Positions 52,612-61,399 of a stretch of DNA of 64,000 bases are shown one piece after another. A model generated the notes under the pieces. It ran no database searches, was not told where the DNA came from, and saw only the letters and a list, made by a program, of their open reading frames with translations. The stretch comes from Bog-532 sp963805255. Lineage in GTDB: Bacteria > Actinomycetota > Actinomycetes > Streptosporangiales > Streptosporangiaceae. Both the position numbers and the translations under genes were made by a program. The DNA lies in the NCBI GenBank assembly GCA_963805255.1, contig CAWDTK010000009.1, positions 124,001 to 188,000 of the forward strand, read 5' to 3'. Every line of letters starts with the position of its first letter. The stretch's first letter is position 1.

Positions 52612-53288
52612 GCTGTCAGTGTGGCGAGCTGGGCCTCGAAGACCTGGTCAGGATCGATGCCCATGGACGCGAAGTTCCCGGCGATTTCCAGGCTCACCAG
52701 GCCATGCAGGCGGCTCCAGGTCAGCACGGCGCGCAGGGCGGCCGCCGGGCCGGTGCCGGGGTCGCGTGCCTGCGCCCAGGCCGTGAGCTGGGATGCGAGC
52801 GGCTGGGGAGGCGGGGCGGCGGGGCGGTCCCCGAGCTCGCGCAGAACGCCGAGCAGCTGGTTCATTGCGGCTTGCGATGCGTCCACGAGTCGTTGCGTGT
52901 GCGCGTCGTAGCCGGGCAGCGGCGGCCCGAACAGCAGCCGGTACCGGTGCGGCTGGGCCAGCGCCCAGGACCGGTAGGCGCGTGCGAGGGCCTCGAACCG
53001 GGCGCGCGGCTCCGGGCCTGCCGGCTGGCCGGCCGCGGCGCGCAGCGCGTCGGCCAGGTCGTGGTAGGCGTCGATGACCAGCTCGGTCAGCAGCTCGTCG
53101 CGGCTGGCGAAGTAGCGGTACAGGGCGGGCCCGGAGACCCCGAGCTGCTTGCCGATCGCCGAGACCGACAGGCCCGCGGGCCCTGACTCCGCGAGCTGGC
53201 GCAGCGCCGCCTGCTTGACCTCACGGCGCACCTGCGCCCGGTAGCGCTCGCGCATGGTCGGCGGCTCGGGCGCGGGCATGGCCGGCAT
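52608..53288 (-). CDS. TetR-family transcriptional regulator
   Basis: The N-terminal helix-turn-helix (REVKQAALRQLAESGPAGLS; AIGKQLGVSGPALYRYFASR) is followed by a WHG-type C-terminal domain (ARAYRSWALAQPHRYRLLFG; AVLTWSRLHGLVSLEIAGNF). 226 aa. It is divergent from the NmrA-like oxidoreductase gene, with TTTTG/AAC-rich DNA around 53325-53345 as a possible operator region. It probably controls itself and that gene (inferred). Confidence 0.9.
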   Translation of the reverse strand: MPAMPAPEPPTMRERYRAQVRREVKQAALRQLAESGPAGLSVSAIGKQLGVSGPALYRYFASRDELLTELVIDAYHDLADALRAAAGQPAGPEPRARFEALARAYRSWALAQPHRYRLLFGPPLPGYDAHTQRLVDASQAAMNQLLGVLRELGDRPAAPPPQPLASQLTAWAQARDPGTGPAAALRAVLTWSRLHGLVSLEIAGNFASMGIDPDQVFEAQLATLTA

Positions 53289-53534
53289 CGATCCTCCCTC
53301 CGGATTGACAGGCGCAGCATAACAGGTACTTTGTTTTGTTAGGACCTATAACGATCGGCAGAGCCTATCACTACAGGGTCGTACCGCCGACGCGAAGCCG
53401 GAACTCGTGCTCCCGGAAGGGAAACCGCTATGTTCCACGCCGCAAACGCCGCGCTCGTCAACCCGTGGAAAGACCTCTGACAGGCAATCTCAACGGGCGC
53501 TGCCGAGACGGCCGCGTCGCAAGGAGTGATGACA

Positions 53535-54404
53535 ATGGATCAGCAGACCAGCCCGGTCCTGGTGACCGGGGCGACCGGCAACACCGGAAAGGCCGTCCTG
53601 GACGCCCTGATAAGGCGCGGGGCACCGGTGCGGGCCATGGTGCGCACGGAGGCGGACCGCAGCAAGCTTCCGGCCGGCGTTCCGGTCGCTGTTGCCGACT
53701 TTGACGATGCCGCATCGATCGCCGCGGCGCTGGCGGGCGCGGGGCGGGCCTACCTGGTCACGCCCTCCTCCGAGCGGGCCGAGGCGCAGCAACGGCGTTT
53801 CGCCGGCCTGGCGGCCCAGGCAGGCGTCGGTCACCTGGTAGTGCTCTCCCAGCTGGCCGCCGATGAGCACTCACCGGTGCGGTTCCTGCGCTATCACGCC
53901 GCGGTGGAACGGCATGTCCGTGACCTGGGCATCGCCTATACCTTCTTGCGGCCCAACCTGTTCTTCCAGGGACTGCTCGCCTTCGCCGGGCCGATTTCCG
54001 CCCAGGGCCAGTTCTACGCCCCGATCGGTGAGGCCACGGTGAGCGCCGTGGACGTGCGCGACATCGCCGCCGTGGCCGCCGCCACGCTCACCGAGGCCGG
54101 CCACGAGGGCGCGACATACTCCCTGACCGGTCCCGCGCCCATCACCCACGCGCAGATCGCCGCGGCGCTGACCTCCGCCCTTGGGCGCGACATCACGTTC
54201 ATCGACGTACCACCCGACGCATTCGCGGACAGCTTGCAGGGAATCGTGCCCCCCTGGCAGGTCCAGGGCCTCCTGGAGGACTACGCGCATTACCGGCGCG
54301 GGGAGGCAGCATCAGTCTCCCCGGCCGTCGCTGAGGTCACCGGCAGGCCGCCACGGGACGTCAGCCAGTTCGCGCGCGACTACGCCCCGGCATTCGCCGG
54401 CTGA
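53535..54404 (+). CDS. NmrA-family NAD(P)-dependent oxidoreductase
   Basis: Atypical SDR. The Rossmann motif is VLVTGATGNTGKAVLDALIR, followed by FDDAASIAAALAGAGRAYLV, FLRPNLFFQGLLAFAGPIS and VSAVDVRDIAAVAAATLTEA. This fits the azoreductase/QOR2-like group that reduces quinones or similar compounds. The ATG at 53535 is chosen for its AAGGAG at 8 nt; GTG 53526 and ATG 53529 are too close. 289 aa. Divergent from TetR. Confidence 0.88.
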   Translation: MDQQTSPVLVTGATGNTGKAVLDALIRRGAPVRAMVRTEADRSKLPAGVPVAVADFDDAASIAAALAGAGRAYLVTPSSERAEAQQRRFAGLAAQAGVGHLVVLSQLAADEHSPVRFLRYHAAVERHVRDLGIAYTFLRPNLFFQGLLAFAGPISAQGQFYAPIGEATVSAVDVRDIAAVAAATLTEAGHEGATYSLTGPAPITHAQIAAALTSALGRDITFIDVPPDAFADSLQGIVPPWQVQGLLEDYAHYRRGEAASVSPAVAEVTGRPPRDVSQFARDYAPAFAG

Positions 54405-54497
54405 AACCCGGCGCGGTCTCCGGCGGTATCGTTCGAGCGCGACGGCATCGGCCGGGGGCGCCTGGCCGGGACATCCAGCCACTGGGAGAGCATTGTC

Positions 54498-55516
54498 ATG
54501 ACAGCACACTGGCCCATGCCCGCCGGGCTCCACACGGGCTCGCTCCGGCTCCCCGTCGAAGGCGAGCTGCCTTCTTTGGGCGGCGCGACAGGCTGGCTCA
54601 ACTCGCCGCCGCTGATACCAGCGGGCCTGCGCGGGAAAGTCGTCCTGGTCGGCTTCTGGACCTATACCTGCATCAACTGGCTACGCCAGCTTCCCTATGT
54701 CCGCGCCTGGGCCGGGAAATACTCCGGCCAGGGCCTACTGGTGATCGGCGTCCACACACCCGAGTTCCCGTTCGAGCACAATGCCGGTAACGTCCGGCAG
54801 GCCGTCCAGGAGATGAGGATCGATTACCCGGTCGCAACCGATAACAACTATGCGGTATGGCGTGCCTTCGACAACCACTACTGGCCCGCCCTCTACTTCG
54901 CCGACGCGCAGGGGCGTATCCGGCATCACCACTACGGCGAAGGCGAATACCAGCAGTCGGAATGATCATCCAGCACCTGCTGGCCGAGGCCGGATCCGCC
55001 GGGGCAGGTGATGACCTGGTATCGGCCGAGGCGGGCGGCGTGGAAGCCCCGGCCGACTGGGAGACCCTCAGATCACCGGAAAACTACACTGGCTATGAGC
55101 GCACCGAGAACCTCGCATCCCCCGGCGGCGCCGTACCGGGCAAGCCCCACGTCTATGCCGCCCCGCCGGAGCTGAGGCTCAACGACTGGGCCCTGTCCGG
55201 GGACTGGACGATGGAGGAACAGGCAGCCACGCTGAACACGGCCAACGGCCAGATCGCCTGCCGGTTCCACGCCCGCGACCTCCACCTCGTCATGGGCCCA
55301 TCCGCACCGGGAACTTCCCTACGGTTCCGCGTGCTCCTCGACGGACAACCACCGGGCGCTGCCCACGGTGCAGACATTGACAGGCAAGGCAACGGCACGG
55401 TCACCCAGCCGCGGCTCTACCAGCTCATCCGGCAGCCCGGCCCCATCACCGACCACACCTTTGAGATCACCTTCCTCGACCCCGGCGCCCAGGCCTACGC
55501 GTTCACCTTCGGCTAG
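54498..55516 (+). pseudogene. DipZ-like redoxin with C-terminal beta domain, frameshifted
   Basis: The thioredoxin-like domain (VVLVGFWTYTCINWLRQLPY; GLLVIGVHTPEFPFEHNAGN; YPVATDNNYAVWRAFDNHYW) stops at 54965 after GEGEYQQSE. The next frame continues MIIQHLLAEAGSAGAGDDLV, then ENYTGYERTENLASPGG and a carbohydrate-binding-like beta domain to 55516. One missing A in the GGAATG run near 54961 reunites them into about 340 aa. The active site is CINW, not CxxC, so it has a single redox Cys. Extracytoplasmic thiol chemistry is inferred. Confidence 0.75.
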
Positions 55517-56117
55517 ACCGAAGTTCCCCCAGGCTCATAAGGCCCATCATGTCTGCCCTGGTCATAGAGCTTCAGGAGCCGGGCTTACACGTCTACGGTA
55601 GTCATGTGCGTCCGCGTTTTCCCTGGTCAACAGAGGTGTCAGCGCCTCCGGGGGTAACTACGGCCTAGCTTTCCTGGGCGCCGAAGCCGCGCCGCCCAGC
55701 CCGGCGGGCACATCGGTGACAGGTCATGCCAGGACGATGTGAGTGGCCGCTGCTGCGAGCGTCAACCGAAAGTGGACATGCCCGGTGGAGTCTTCGGCGG
55801 GAGGTAGGCGGCACGAAGGTGCCGCGGGACCCGCGGGGATCGGCTGGAAGCGCCGAATTAGGACCATGCTAGTAGCGGCTGGCCGCCGCGTTCGCGCGCT
55901 GTCACCTACCCGGCCACCCCATCTCACGGCCCTCAGCCCTATTCCGCCTTCCCCGGCATTTCCGCGTAACCGCACGGGAGCAGGCACGCCGGACGGTACT
56001 TCCGTACCCCCTGCCGCCGCGGAAGATTCCACCCCCAAGGGGCACTTTCGGGTGACGCCCGGCCAGCCCGGTCTGCATAGCGTGAGGTCACAGACCCACA
56101 CCCAAAGGAGGGAACAC
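55517..56117. other. 600-bp gene-poor region
   Basis: No supported gene between the DipZ-like gene and the 56118 mini-gene. Long open frames on both strands are GC-frame artefacts without ribosome sites. The AAAGGAGGGAACAC ribosome site of the next gene lies at its right end. Confidence 0.5.
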
Positions 56118-56222
56118 ATGGCTGCGCTGAACTTCGGCCAGTTCGAGAACGGCACTGCCGACGCCACGAGCAGCCCGCCGACGGCACGGGAGAATGTCCG
56201 GCCATCGGGCGGGCGGGCGTGA
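56118..56222 (+). CDS. 34-residue peptide with strong ribosome site
   Basis: MAALNFGQFENGTADATSSP, then a short polar tail. A near-ideal AAAGGAGG ribosome site 6 nt upstream argues that it is translated. Unknown function; the size and leading position before small genes and whiB7 fit a leader peptide or a small secreted precursor. Nothing in the sequence confirms either. Confidence 0.45.
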   Translation: MAALNFGQFENGTADATSSPPTARENVRPSGGRA

Positions 56223-56249
56223 GCGGCTCGCAATCGCCTGCGCGCTAAG

Positions 56250-56464
56250 AGATCCGCGTCGAGGGAGTCCTCGGCCAGCGCTGGACGGCCTGGTTCGAGG
56301 GCCTCCAGGTCACCAGCGAGGGCAGCCAGACCGTCATCTCCGGGCCGCTGCCCGATCAGCCAGCGCTGCACGGAGTGCTGCTCAAGGTACGCGACCTCGG
56401 GATGTGCCTGATCTCGGTGCGCCGGCTGGGCCCAGACGAAGCCGGGCAGGCGAGCCCGCCATGA
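56250..56464 (+). pseudogene. conserved small actinobacterial domain lacking a start codon
   Basis: The frame EIRVEGVLGQRWTAWFEGLQ, VTSEGSQTVISGPLPDQPAL, HGVLLKVRDLGMCLISVRRL resembles a small conserved actinobacterial protein (from memory). A TAA precedes the first residue in frame and no start codon fits before it. Either its 5' end was lost or one base is missing near 56245, which would join it to the upstream open sequence. Confidence 0.5.
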
Positions 56465-56529
56465 GACGCCGCCCCGGCACGGACATCATCAACGCCACCT
56501 GCACGTCCCGACCGGAAAGGAGGCCGCAG

Positions 56530-56721
56530 ATGAGGCAGATCCGCATGGCCAGGCGCCCCCTCGGACCGGCCAGCGAGCAGCAATCACCGCTGCCAGCCGA
56601 CCCGCGAGACCCCGACATCGTTCACGCCCACCAGGCCGCCCGCCGCACCAGCCGCTCCCGCGCCTGCCTAGCGCAGCCGGACCGGCGCGTCCAGCCCACG
56701 CCGACCCCCGGGAGCCGGTGA
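56530..56721 (+). CDS. small basic protein upstream of whiB7-like gene
   Basis: A 63-residue Arg/Pro-rich protein (MRQIRMARRPLGPASEQQSP). ATG 56530 has AGGAGG 6 nt upstream. No domain recognised. Only 6 bp separate its stop from the whiB7-like start, so it may act as a coupled upstream ORF that tunes WhiB7 translation (inferred). Confidence 0.45.
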   Translation: MRQIRMARRPLGPASEQQSPLPADPRDPDIVHAHQAARRTSRSRACLAQPDRRVQPTPTPGSR

Positions 56722-56727
56722 CGCGTC

Positions 56728-57027
56728 ATGCCCGGTAACTCCCTGACCCTACTGACCCGGCAGGCGCAGGCAACCGGCGGACCGCTGCCCTGCCAGCGAC
56801 AGAGCCCGCAGCTATGGTTCTCCGATCTGCCGGCCGACCTAGAGCTGGCCAAGGCGCACTGCGCGCCCTGCCCGATACGTGGCTCCTGCCTGGCCGGCGC
56901 GCTCGAACGCCACGAGCCGCGCGGTGTCTGGGGCGGCGAGATCTTCACCGGCAGCGCGATCACCGCCTGCAAGCGGCCGCGCGGCCGCCCGCCCAGCACG
57001 CCCAGGAGGACACCATGCATCCGCTGA
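56728..57027 (+). CDS. whiB7: WhiB7-like Fe-S transcriptional regulator
   Basis: WhiB family protein with four Cys ligands (LPCQ; HCAPCPIRGSCLAGAL), the GVWGGE turn and a C-terminal AT-hook, KRPRGRPPS. The AT-hook after GVWGG is typical of WhiB7, which activates intrinsic antibiotic-resistance genes. It binds a 4Fe-4S cluster and partners the principal sigma factor in known members. 99 aa. The MFS exporter 520 bp downstream is a plausible target. Its 3' end overlaps a transposase fragment by 13 bp. Confidence 0.82.
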   Translation: MPGNSLTLLTRQAQATGGPLPCQRQSPQLWFSDLPADLELAKAHCAPCPIRGSCLAGALERHEPRGVWGGEIFTGSAITACKRPRGRPPSTPRRTPCIR

Positions 57028-57440
57028 TACTGCAGCAGCTCGCCGCCAACGTTGCCCGCCCGAAACCGGGCTGGGCTGACCGGGCCGTGGTCGCCGCCCT
57101 GGCAAGGCTGCTGCCCAGACGCCTTCGGCTGCAGCGGATCGTGACGCCCGGCACGCTGCTCACCTGGCACCGGCGCCTGGTCAAGAACGCGTGGACCCGC
57201 CCGGATTCCACGGGACGCCCGCCGGTCCCGGAGGAGGTCCGTCAGCTGGTCCGGCGGCTGGCCAGGCAGAACCCGCGGCGGGGGCACCGCCGCATCCAAG
57301 GTCAACTCCTCGGCCTCGGTTATCGCATCGGCGCAGGGACGGGCCAGGCCCCGCTCGCCGGCGATCTGGGCCGCGGTAGCCGGCACGTGTGGGCCGGCGC
57401 AGGTGGACATGGCGTTTCCGGTATGCCTATCGTGGCTTGA
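57015..57440 (+). pseudogene. truncated integrase-core transposase (N-terminal part)
   Basis: The reading RIVTPGTLLTWHRRLVKNAW and GRPPVPEEVRQLVRRLARQN, RRGHRRIQGQLLGLGYRIGA is the helix-turn-helix region of an IS481/IS3-like transposase. It turns into unrelated sequence after RIGAGT, so the DDE catalytic core is absent. It separates whiB7 from the exporter gene. Confidence 0.7.
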
Positions 57441-57548
57441 GATAGCGGCATTGGGCCCGCGATCCCCAGCGGCATTACTGGGCAATAGTTGCTCCGGACC
57501 CCGGTAGCGATTCGTGCAGTGCGCTTCACTCGAAGGGGCATAGCTCCC

Positions 57549-59201
57549 ATGTCATCTGCCACCCAGGGCCGTCCGGCAGGCCCCGCTGACCGGCGCTGGC
57601 TGGTCCTGGTCGTGGTGGCTATCGCCCAGCTGATGGTGGTCCTGGATTCCACGGTCGTGAACATCGCGCTGCCGTCGGCCCAGCGTGCGCTGGGGTTCCC
57701 GAACGGCGACCGGCAGTGGGTGGTGACGGCCTACGCCCTGGCCTTCGGCAGCCTGCTGCTGGTGGGCGGCCGGCTCGGCGACATGTACAGCCGCAAGTGG
57801 GTCTTCATCACGGGCCTGGCCGGATTCGCCGTCTCCTCGGCCATCGGGGGTGCTGCCGTCTCGTTCGAGATGCTGGTAGCGGCCCGGGCGCTGCAGGGCG
57901 CGTTCGGCGCCATCCTCGCGCCGTCCGCCCTCGGCACCCTGGTCAGCACCTTCACCGACCCGCGCGAGCGGGGGAAGGCCTTCGGCGTCTTCGGCTCGGT
58001 CGCCGCAGGCGGCGGCGGCGTGGGCCTGATCCTCGGCGGGATGCTCACCCAGTACCTGTCCTGGCGCTGGACGCTCTACGTCAATCTGGTGTTCGCCGCG
58101 ATCGCCATCGCCGGCGCCTTGGCGTACATGCGCAGCAGCCGGCCCGCCAGCCGGCCGCGGATGGACTGGCCCGGGGCTGTACTGGCCTGCGCCGGGCTGT
58201 TCCTCATCGTCTTCGGCTTCTCTCACGCCGAGACCGCAGGCTGGACGGCCGGGCTGACGATCGGCTCCCTGGTCCTCGGCCTGGTGCTCCTCGCCGCGTT
58301 CGTTGTCGCCGAACGGCGGGGCAGTCACCCGCTGCTGCCGCTGCACGTGATACTCGACCGCACCCGGGGCGGCTCCTATGTCGCGGTCGGCCTGTCGGGA
58401 ATCGCGATCTTCGGCATCTTCCTTTTCCTCACGTACTACCTGCAGGAGGTCAAGGGCTACAGCCCGGTGACCAGCGGGCTGGCCTTCCTGCCGATGATCG
58501 GCTGCATCCTGCTCAGCTCCAATGTCTCCAGCATCGTGACCTTGCCCCGGCTCGGGCCGCGCGTCCTGATCACCACCGGCATGCTGCTGGGCCTTGCCGC
58601 GATGACCTACCTGACCCAGCTCACCGCGACCTCCAGCTACGCCGGCGGCGTGCTGCCCGCCCTGCTCATCCTGGGCCTGGGCTTCGGCATGATCTTCGCC
58701 CCGGCCATCAACACGGCCACGGCCGGCGTCCGGCGCCAGGACTCGGGCGTGGCCTCCGCGCTGGTCAACACCATGCAGCAGGTCGGCGGATCGATCGGGA
58801 CGGCCGCGCTGAGCACCATCGCGCTGACCGCGACGGCCAGCTACCTCGCCGCGCACCACACGGGGCCGCTGGCGCCGGCGATCGCGGCCACCCACGGTTA
58901 CACGGTGGCCTTTGCGGTGTCCGCGGGAATCTTCAGCCTCGGTGTGATCCTCGCGATCGTTCTACTGCCATCCCGGCAGCGGCTTGCAGAACTCAGGGCC
59001 GCCGCCGCAGCCGCGGCCGAAGCTGCGCCCCACGGCGCCGCACCCGCGCCCGTCGCCGCACCCGCGTCCGCCGCGGCGCCCGCCGCCGACCTCGCGCCGC
59101 AGCTTGAGGCGCACGCGATTCACGCGATTCCGGCAGCCCTGGTCAGCTGCTCGCCGGTGATAAACCCCGCTTCGCTCCCGGCGGGCAGGCCCGCCGGGTG
59201 A
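57549..59201 (+). CDS. MFS multidrug exporter, DHA2 (EmrB/QacA) family
   Basis: Proton-coupled drug efflux pump with 14 predicted membrane helices. Signatures: LMVVLDSTVVNIALPSAQRA in TM1, RQWVVTAYALAFGSLLLVGG and RLGDMYSRKWVFITG for motif A, LGTLVSTFTDPRERGKAFGV, and GGIGLILGG-like motif C as VGLILGGMLTQYLSWRW. 550 aa with an Ala/Pro-rich cytoplasmic tail. ATG 57549 follows GAAGGGG. Ends at a hairpin. Confidence 0.93.
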   Translation: MSSATQGRPAGPADRRWLVLVVVAIAQLMVVLDSTVVNIALPSAQRALGFPNGDRQWVVTAYALAFGSLLLVGGRLGDMYSRKWVFITGLAGFAVSSAIGGAAVSFEMLVAARALQGAFGAILAPSALGTLVSTFTDPRERGKAFGVFGSVAAGGGGVGLILGGMLTQYLSWRWTLYVNLVFAAIAIAGALAYMRSSRPASRPRMDWPGAVLACAGLFLIVFGFSHAETAGWTAGLTIGSLVLGLVLLAAFVVAERRGSHPLLPLHVILDRTRGGSYVAVGLSGIAIFGIFLFLTYYLQEVKGYSPVTSGLAFLPMIGCILLSSNVSSIVTLPRLGPRVLITTGMLLGLAAMTYLTQLTATSSYAGGVLPALLILGLGFGMIFAPAINTATAGVRRQDSGVASALVNTMQQVGGSIGTAALSTIALTATASYLAAHHTGPLAPAIAATHGYTVAFAVSAGIFSLGVILAIVLLPSRQRLAELRAAAAAAAEAAPHGAAPAPVAAPASAAAPAADLAPQLEAHAIHAIPAALVSCSPVINPASLPAGRPAG

Positions 59202-59214
59202 TAGCGGCAGGGAA

Positions 59215-59239
59215 GGGACCCGATGGAACTTCGGGTCCC
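59215..59239 (+). terminator. hairpin after MFS gene, left of IS1380 element
   Basis: GGGACCCGA and TCGGGTCCC form a 9-bp stem with a 7-base loop. It lies 14 bp after the exporter's stop and directly abuts the transposon end. A sister hairpin with the same GGGACCC stem stands at the other end (61024-61048). Confidence 0.65.
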
Positions 59240-59240
59240 C

Positions 59241-61018
59241 TAACCCTGTCTTTTCACCGAGCCGTGTGGGCTGACTGGCGCGCCTGAATGGAAAAGTGCT
59301 CCTGAACTGGGACGATTAGGGGTGTTTGGGTCCTTATCGCGCCGGGTTCGAGGAGCACTTTCTACGTGAACGGTACAGGGTGGTCGCGGGGTCTGGAAGT
59401 CACTGGCGGCGGTACGGGGATCGTGTCGCATGCGGGCCTGGTTCTGCTGCGGCAGCTGGCGGACCGGACGGGGCTGACGGCGGGGCTGTCGCGGGCGCTG
59501 CCGTCGCCGCTGTGGGGGCATGACCGGGGCCGGGTCGTCAGCGATCTGGCGTGCGCGATCGCGGACGGCGCCCGGGTGATCAGTGATTTCCGGGTGATGG
59601 GCGATCAGCGGGAGCTGTTCGGCCTGGTGGCGTCGGTGCCGACGGCGTGGCGGGCGCTGAAGGAGATCGCCGGCGCCGGCGACCGCGCGCAGCGCAAGCT
59701 CGCCGCCGCGGTGAACAAGGCGCGGCGGCACGCGTGGGCGCAGGCCGGCACGCTGCCGCCGGTGCGGGTCGCGGACAAGACGCTGGAGGGGGTGACGTGT
59801 ATCCGGCTGGACGCGACCGTGGTGCCCGCGCACTCGGATAAGGAGCTGGCGGAGCCCAATTTCAAGGGATTCGGCCATCACCCGCTGGTCGCCGAATGCG
59901 ACAACGTGCGGGAGCCGCTGGCGTGGATGCTGCGCCCCGGCTCGGCCGGGTCGAATACCGCCGCTGATCACCTGCAGATCCTGGGCGAGGCGATCGCCGC
60001 GCTGCCGCCGGCGTTCCGCCGGAAGCTGATGATCACCTGCGACGGGGCCGGCGCCAGCCACGCCCTGATCAGGGAGCTGGACAAGCTGGCGGCCCGCCCC
60101 GGGTACCAGGTGATCTACTCCGTGGGCTGGGAGCTGGGCAAGCGGGAAAAGGCCGCGCTGGCCCAGGTCCCCGAGGACGCCTGGGAAGCCGCCGTGGACG
60201 CGCACGGGAAAGTCCGCGAGCGCCGCGCGGACGATGCCTGCGGTAATCTCCGGTGCGCGCACCGGGCCTGCTGGATCGAGGAAGCCCACGTCATCGAGCT
60301 GACCGGGCTGCTGCGCGAAGGGCAGGCCGGGGACCAGCTCAAGGGCTGGCCCAAGGCGATGCGGATCTTCGCCCGCCGGGAACGCCCGCACCCGGGCGCG
60401 CAGCTGACCCTGTTCGAGGCAGAGGACGGCTGGCGGTACTGCCTGTGGGTAACGAACCGGCCCGCCACCACGCGTGGCTGGCTGGGCCAGTGCGCCTACA
60501 TCGACGCGGCGCACCGGGTCCACGCCCGGGTGGAGGACGTGATCCGCACCGGCAAGGACACCGGGCTGGGCCATTTCCCGTCGCATGACTACAAGGTCAA
60601 CCAGGCGTGGCTGACCGCCTCCATGATCGCCTGCATCCTGCTGGCCTGGCTGAAGCTGCTGGCCCTGGACCGCGACCTGGCGAAAGCCGAGCCGAAAACG
60701 CTCCGCTACCGGATCCTGCACGCCGCCGGCCGCCTCGTGCACGGCGGGCGGCGAAGATGCCTGAAAATCGCCGCGACCTGGCCCTGGGCCGACGCCATAA
60801 CCGCCGCCTGGCAGCGCATCCAGGCGATCCCGCAAGGCCCCTGACCAGTGCTAACCCATCCCTGCGAGCAAGGAAGGAGAACCCGGGGCCGTGGAACCCC
60901 GGCCACCCGGCCCGCCAGCCGGGCCACCGTCATACACCGAAGCTAAAATCCCAGCCCAGAACACGGTCCGCACGCCGCTCAGCGGCAGCCATCAACCCCG
61001 ATGAAAGATCAGGGCTAA
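59241..61018 (+). mobile_element. IS1380-family insertion sequence, about 1.78 kb
   Basis: Imperfect inverted ends, TAACCCTGTCTTTTCA (59241) and the complement of TGAAAGATCAGGGCTA (61002-61017), enclose one transposase gene. The exact outermost base and target duplication could not be fixed by eye. Similar GGGACCC hairpins stand just outside both ends. Confidence 0.75.
59366..60844 (+). CDS. IS1380-family DDE transposase
   Basis: A 492-residue transposase. An N-terminal domain (GLTAGLSRALPSPLWGHDRG; DLACAIADGARVISDFRVMG) leads to the catalytic residues: TCIRLDATVVPAHSDKE (D), KLMITCDGAGASHALIREL (D), and the late GLGHFPSHDYKVNQAWL segment carrying family-specific residues, with the Glu probably in ARVEDVIRTGKDTG. 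GTG 59366 follows GAGGAG. Frame intact. Confidence 0.88.
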   Translation: MNGTGWSRGLEVTGGGTGIVSHAGLVLLRQLADRTGLTAGLSRALPSPLWGHDRGRVVSDLACAIADGARVISDFRVMGDQRELFGLVASVPTAWRALKEIAGAGDRAQRKLAAAVNKARRHAWAQAGTLPPVRVADKTLEGVTCIRLDATVVPAHSDKELAEPNFKGFGHHPLVAECDNVREPLAWMLRPGSAGSNTAADHLQILGEAIAALPPAFRRKLMITCDGAGASHALIRELDKLAARPGYQVIYSVGWELGKREKAALAQVPEDAWEAAVDAHGKVRERRADDACGNLRCAHRACWIEEAHVIELTGLLREGQAGDQLKGWPKAMRIFARRERPHPGAQLTLFEAEDGWRYCLWVTNRPATTRGWLGQCAYIDAAHRVHARVEDVIRTGKDTGLGHFPSHDYKVNQAWLTASMIACILLAWLKLLALDRDLAKAEPKTLRYRILHAAGRLVHGGRRRCLKIAATWPWADAITAAWQRIQAIPQGP

Positions 61019-61023
61019 GCTAA

Positions 61024-61048
61024 GGGACCCGATGCGGCATTGGGTCCC
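61024..61048. other. hairpin at the right end of the IS1380 element
   Basis: GGGACCC...GGGTCCC with an inner ATG/CAT pairing. Its outer stem matches the hairpin at 59215-59239. Possibly a terminator copied or split by the insertion. Confidence 0.5.
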
Positions 61049-61246
61049 CTGGCGGGCCGGCCGCTTACCGCTGGCAGCTGGACACCAGGTGGCAGCGGGA
61101 CAGCGGAGCTAAGCGGGACAGCGGGGCTAGAGGTACTCGCCCATGCCGCCCGTTGCCGCATCGAAAGCCCCCGGACGGCCATCCAGCCTCAAGGACGAAG
61201 CCCTCTACGTCAAGGCCCACCGGCCATTGTGTGCCCCCCACCGACC

Positions 61247-61274
61247 ACCGGCCACCGGCCACCGGCCACCGGCC
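61247..61274. repeat. 7-bp tandem repeat, four copies
   Basis: Four copies of ACCGGCC in the otherwise empty 61049-61399 interval upstream of the YbjQ-domain gene. No other feature is seen in this interval. Confidence 0.7.
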
Positions 61275-61399
61275 ACCTGAATTTACGCTCTGCCAGAACA
61301 CGCGGTCCCGGGGCATTACGCCTGACCTGACCAGTCACGCCCCGGCACGGACAGGCTCGGGCGCCGCATCCCTGCAGGGTGGAGGCCTAGGCTGGGGGG

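Noticed and set aside
57552..60835. Minus-strand open frames of 447 and 531 codons
   Set aside because: Antisense shadows of the MFS exporter and the IS1380 transposase.
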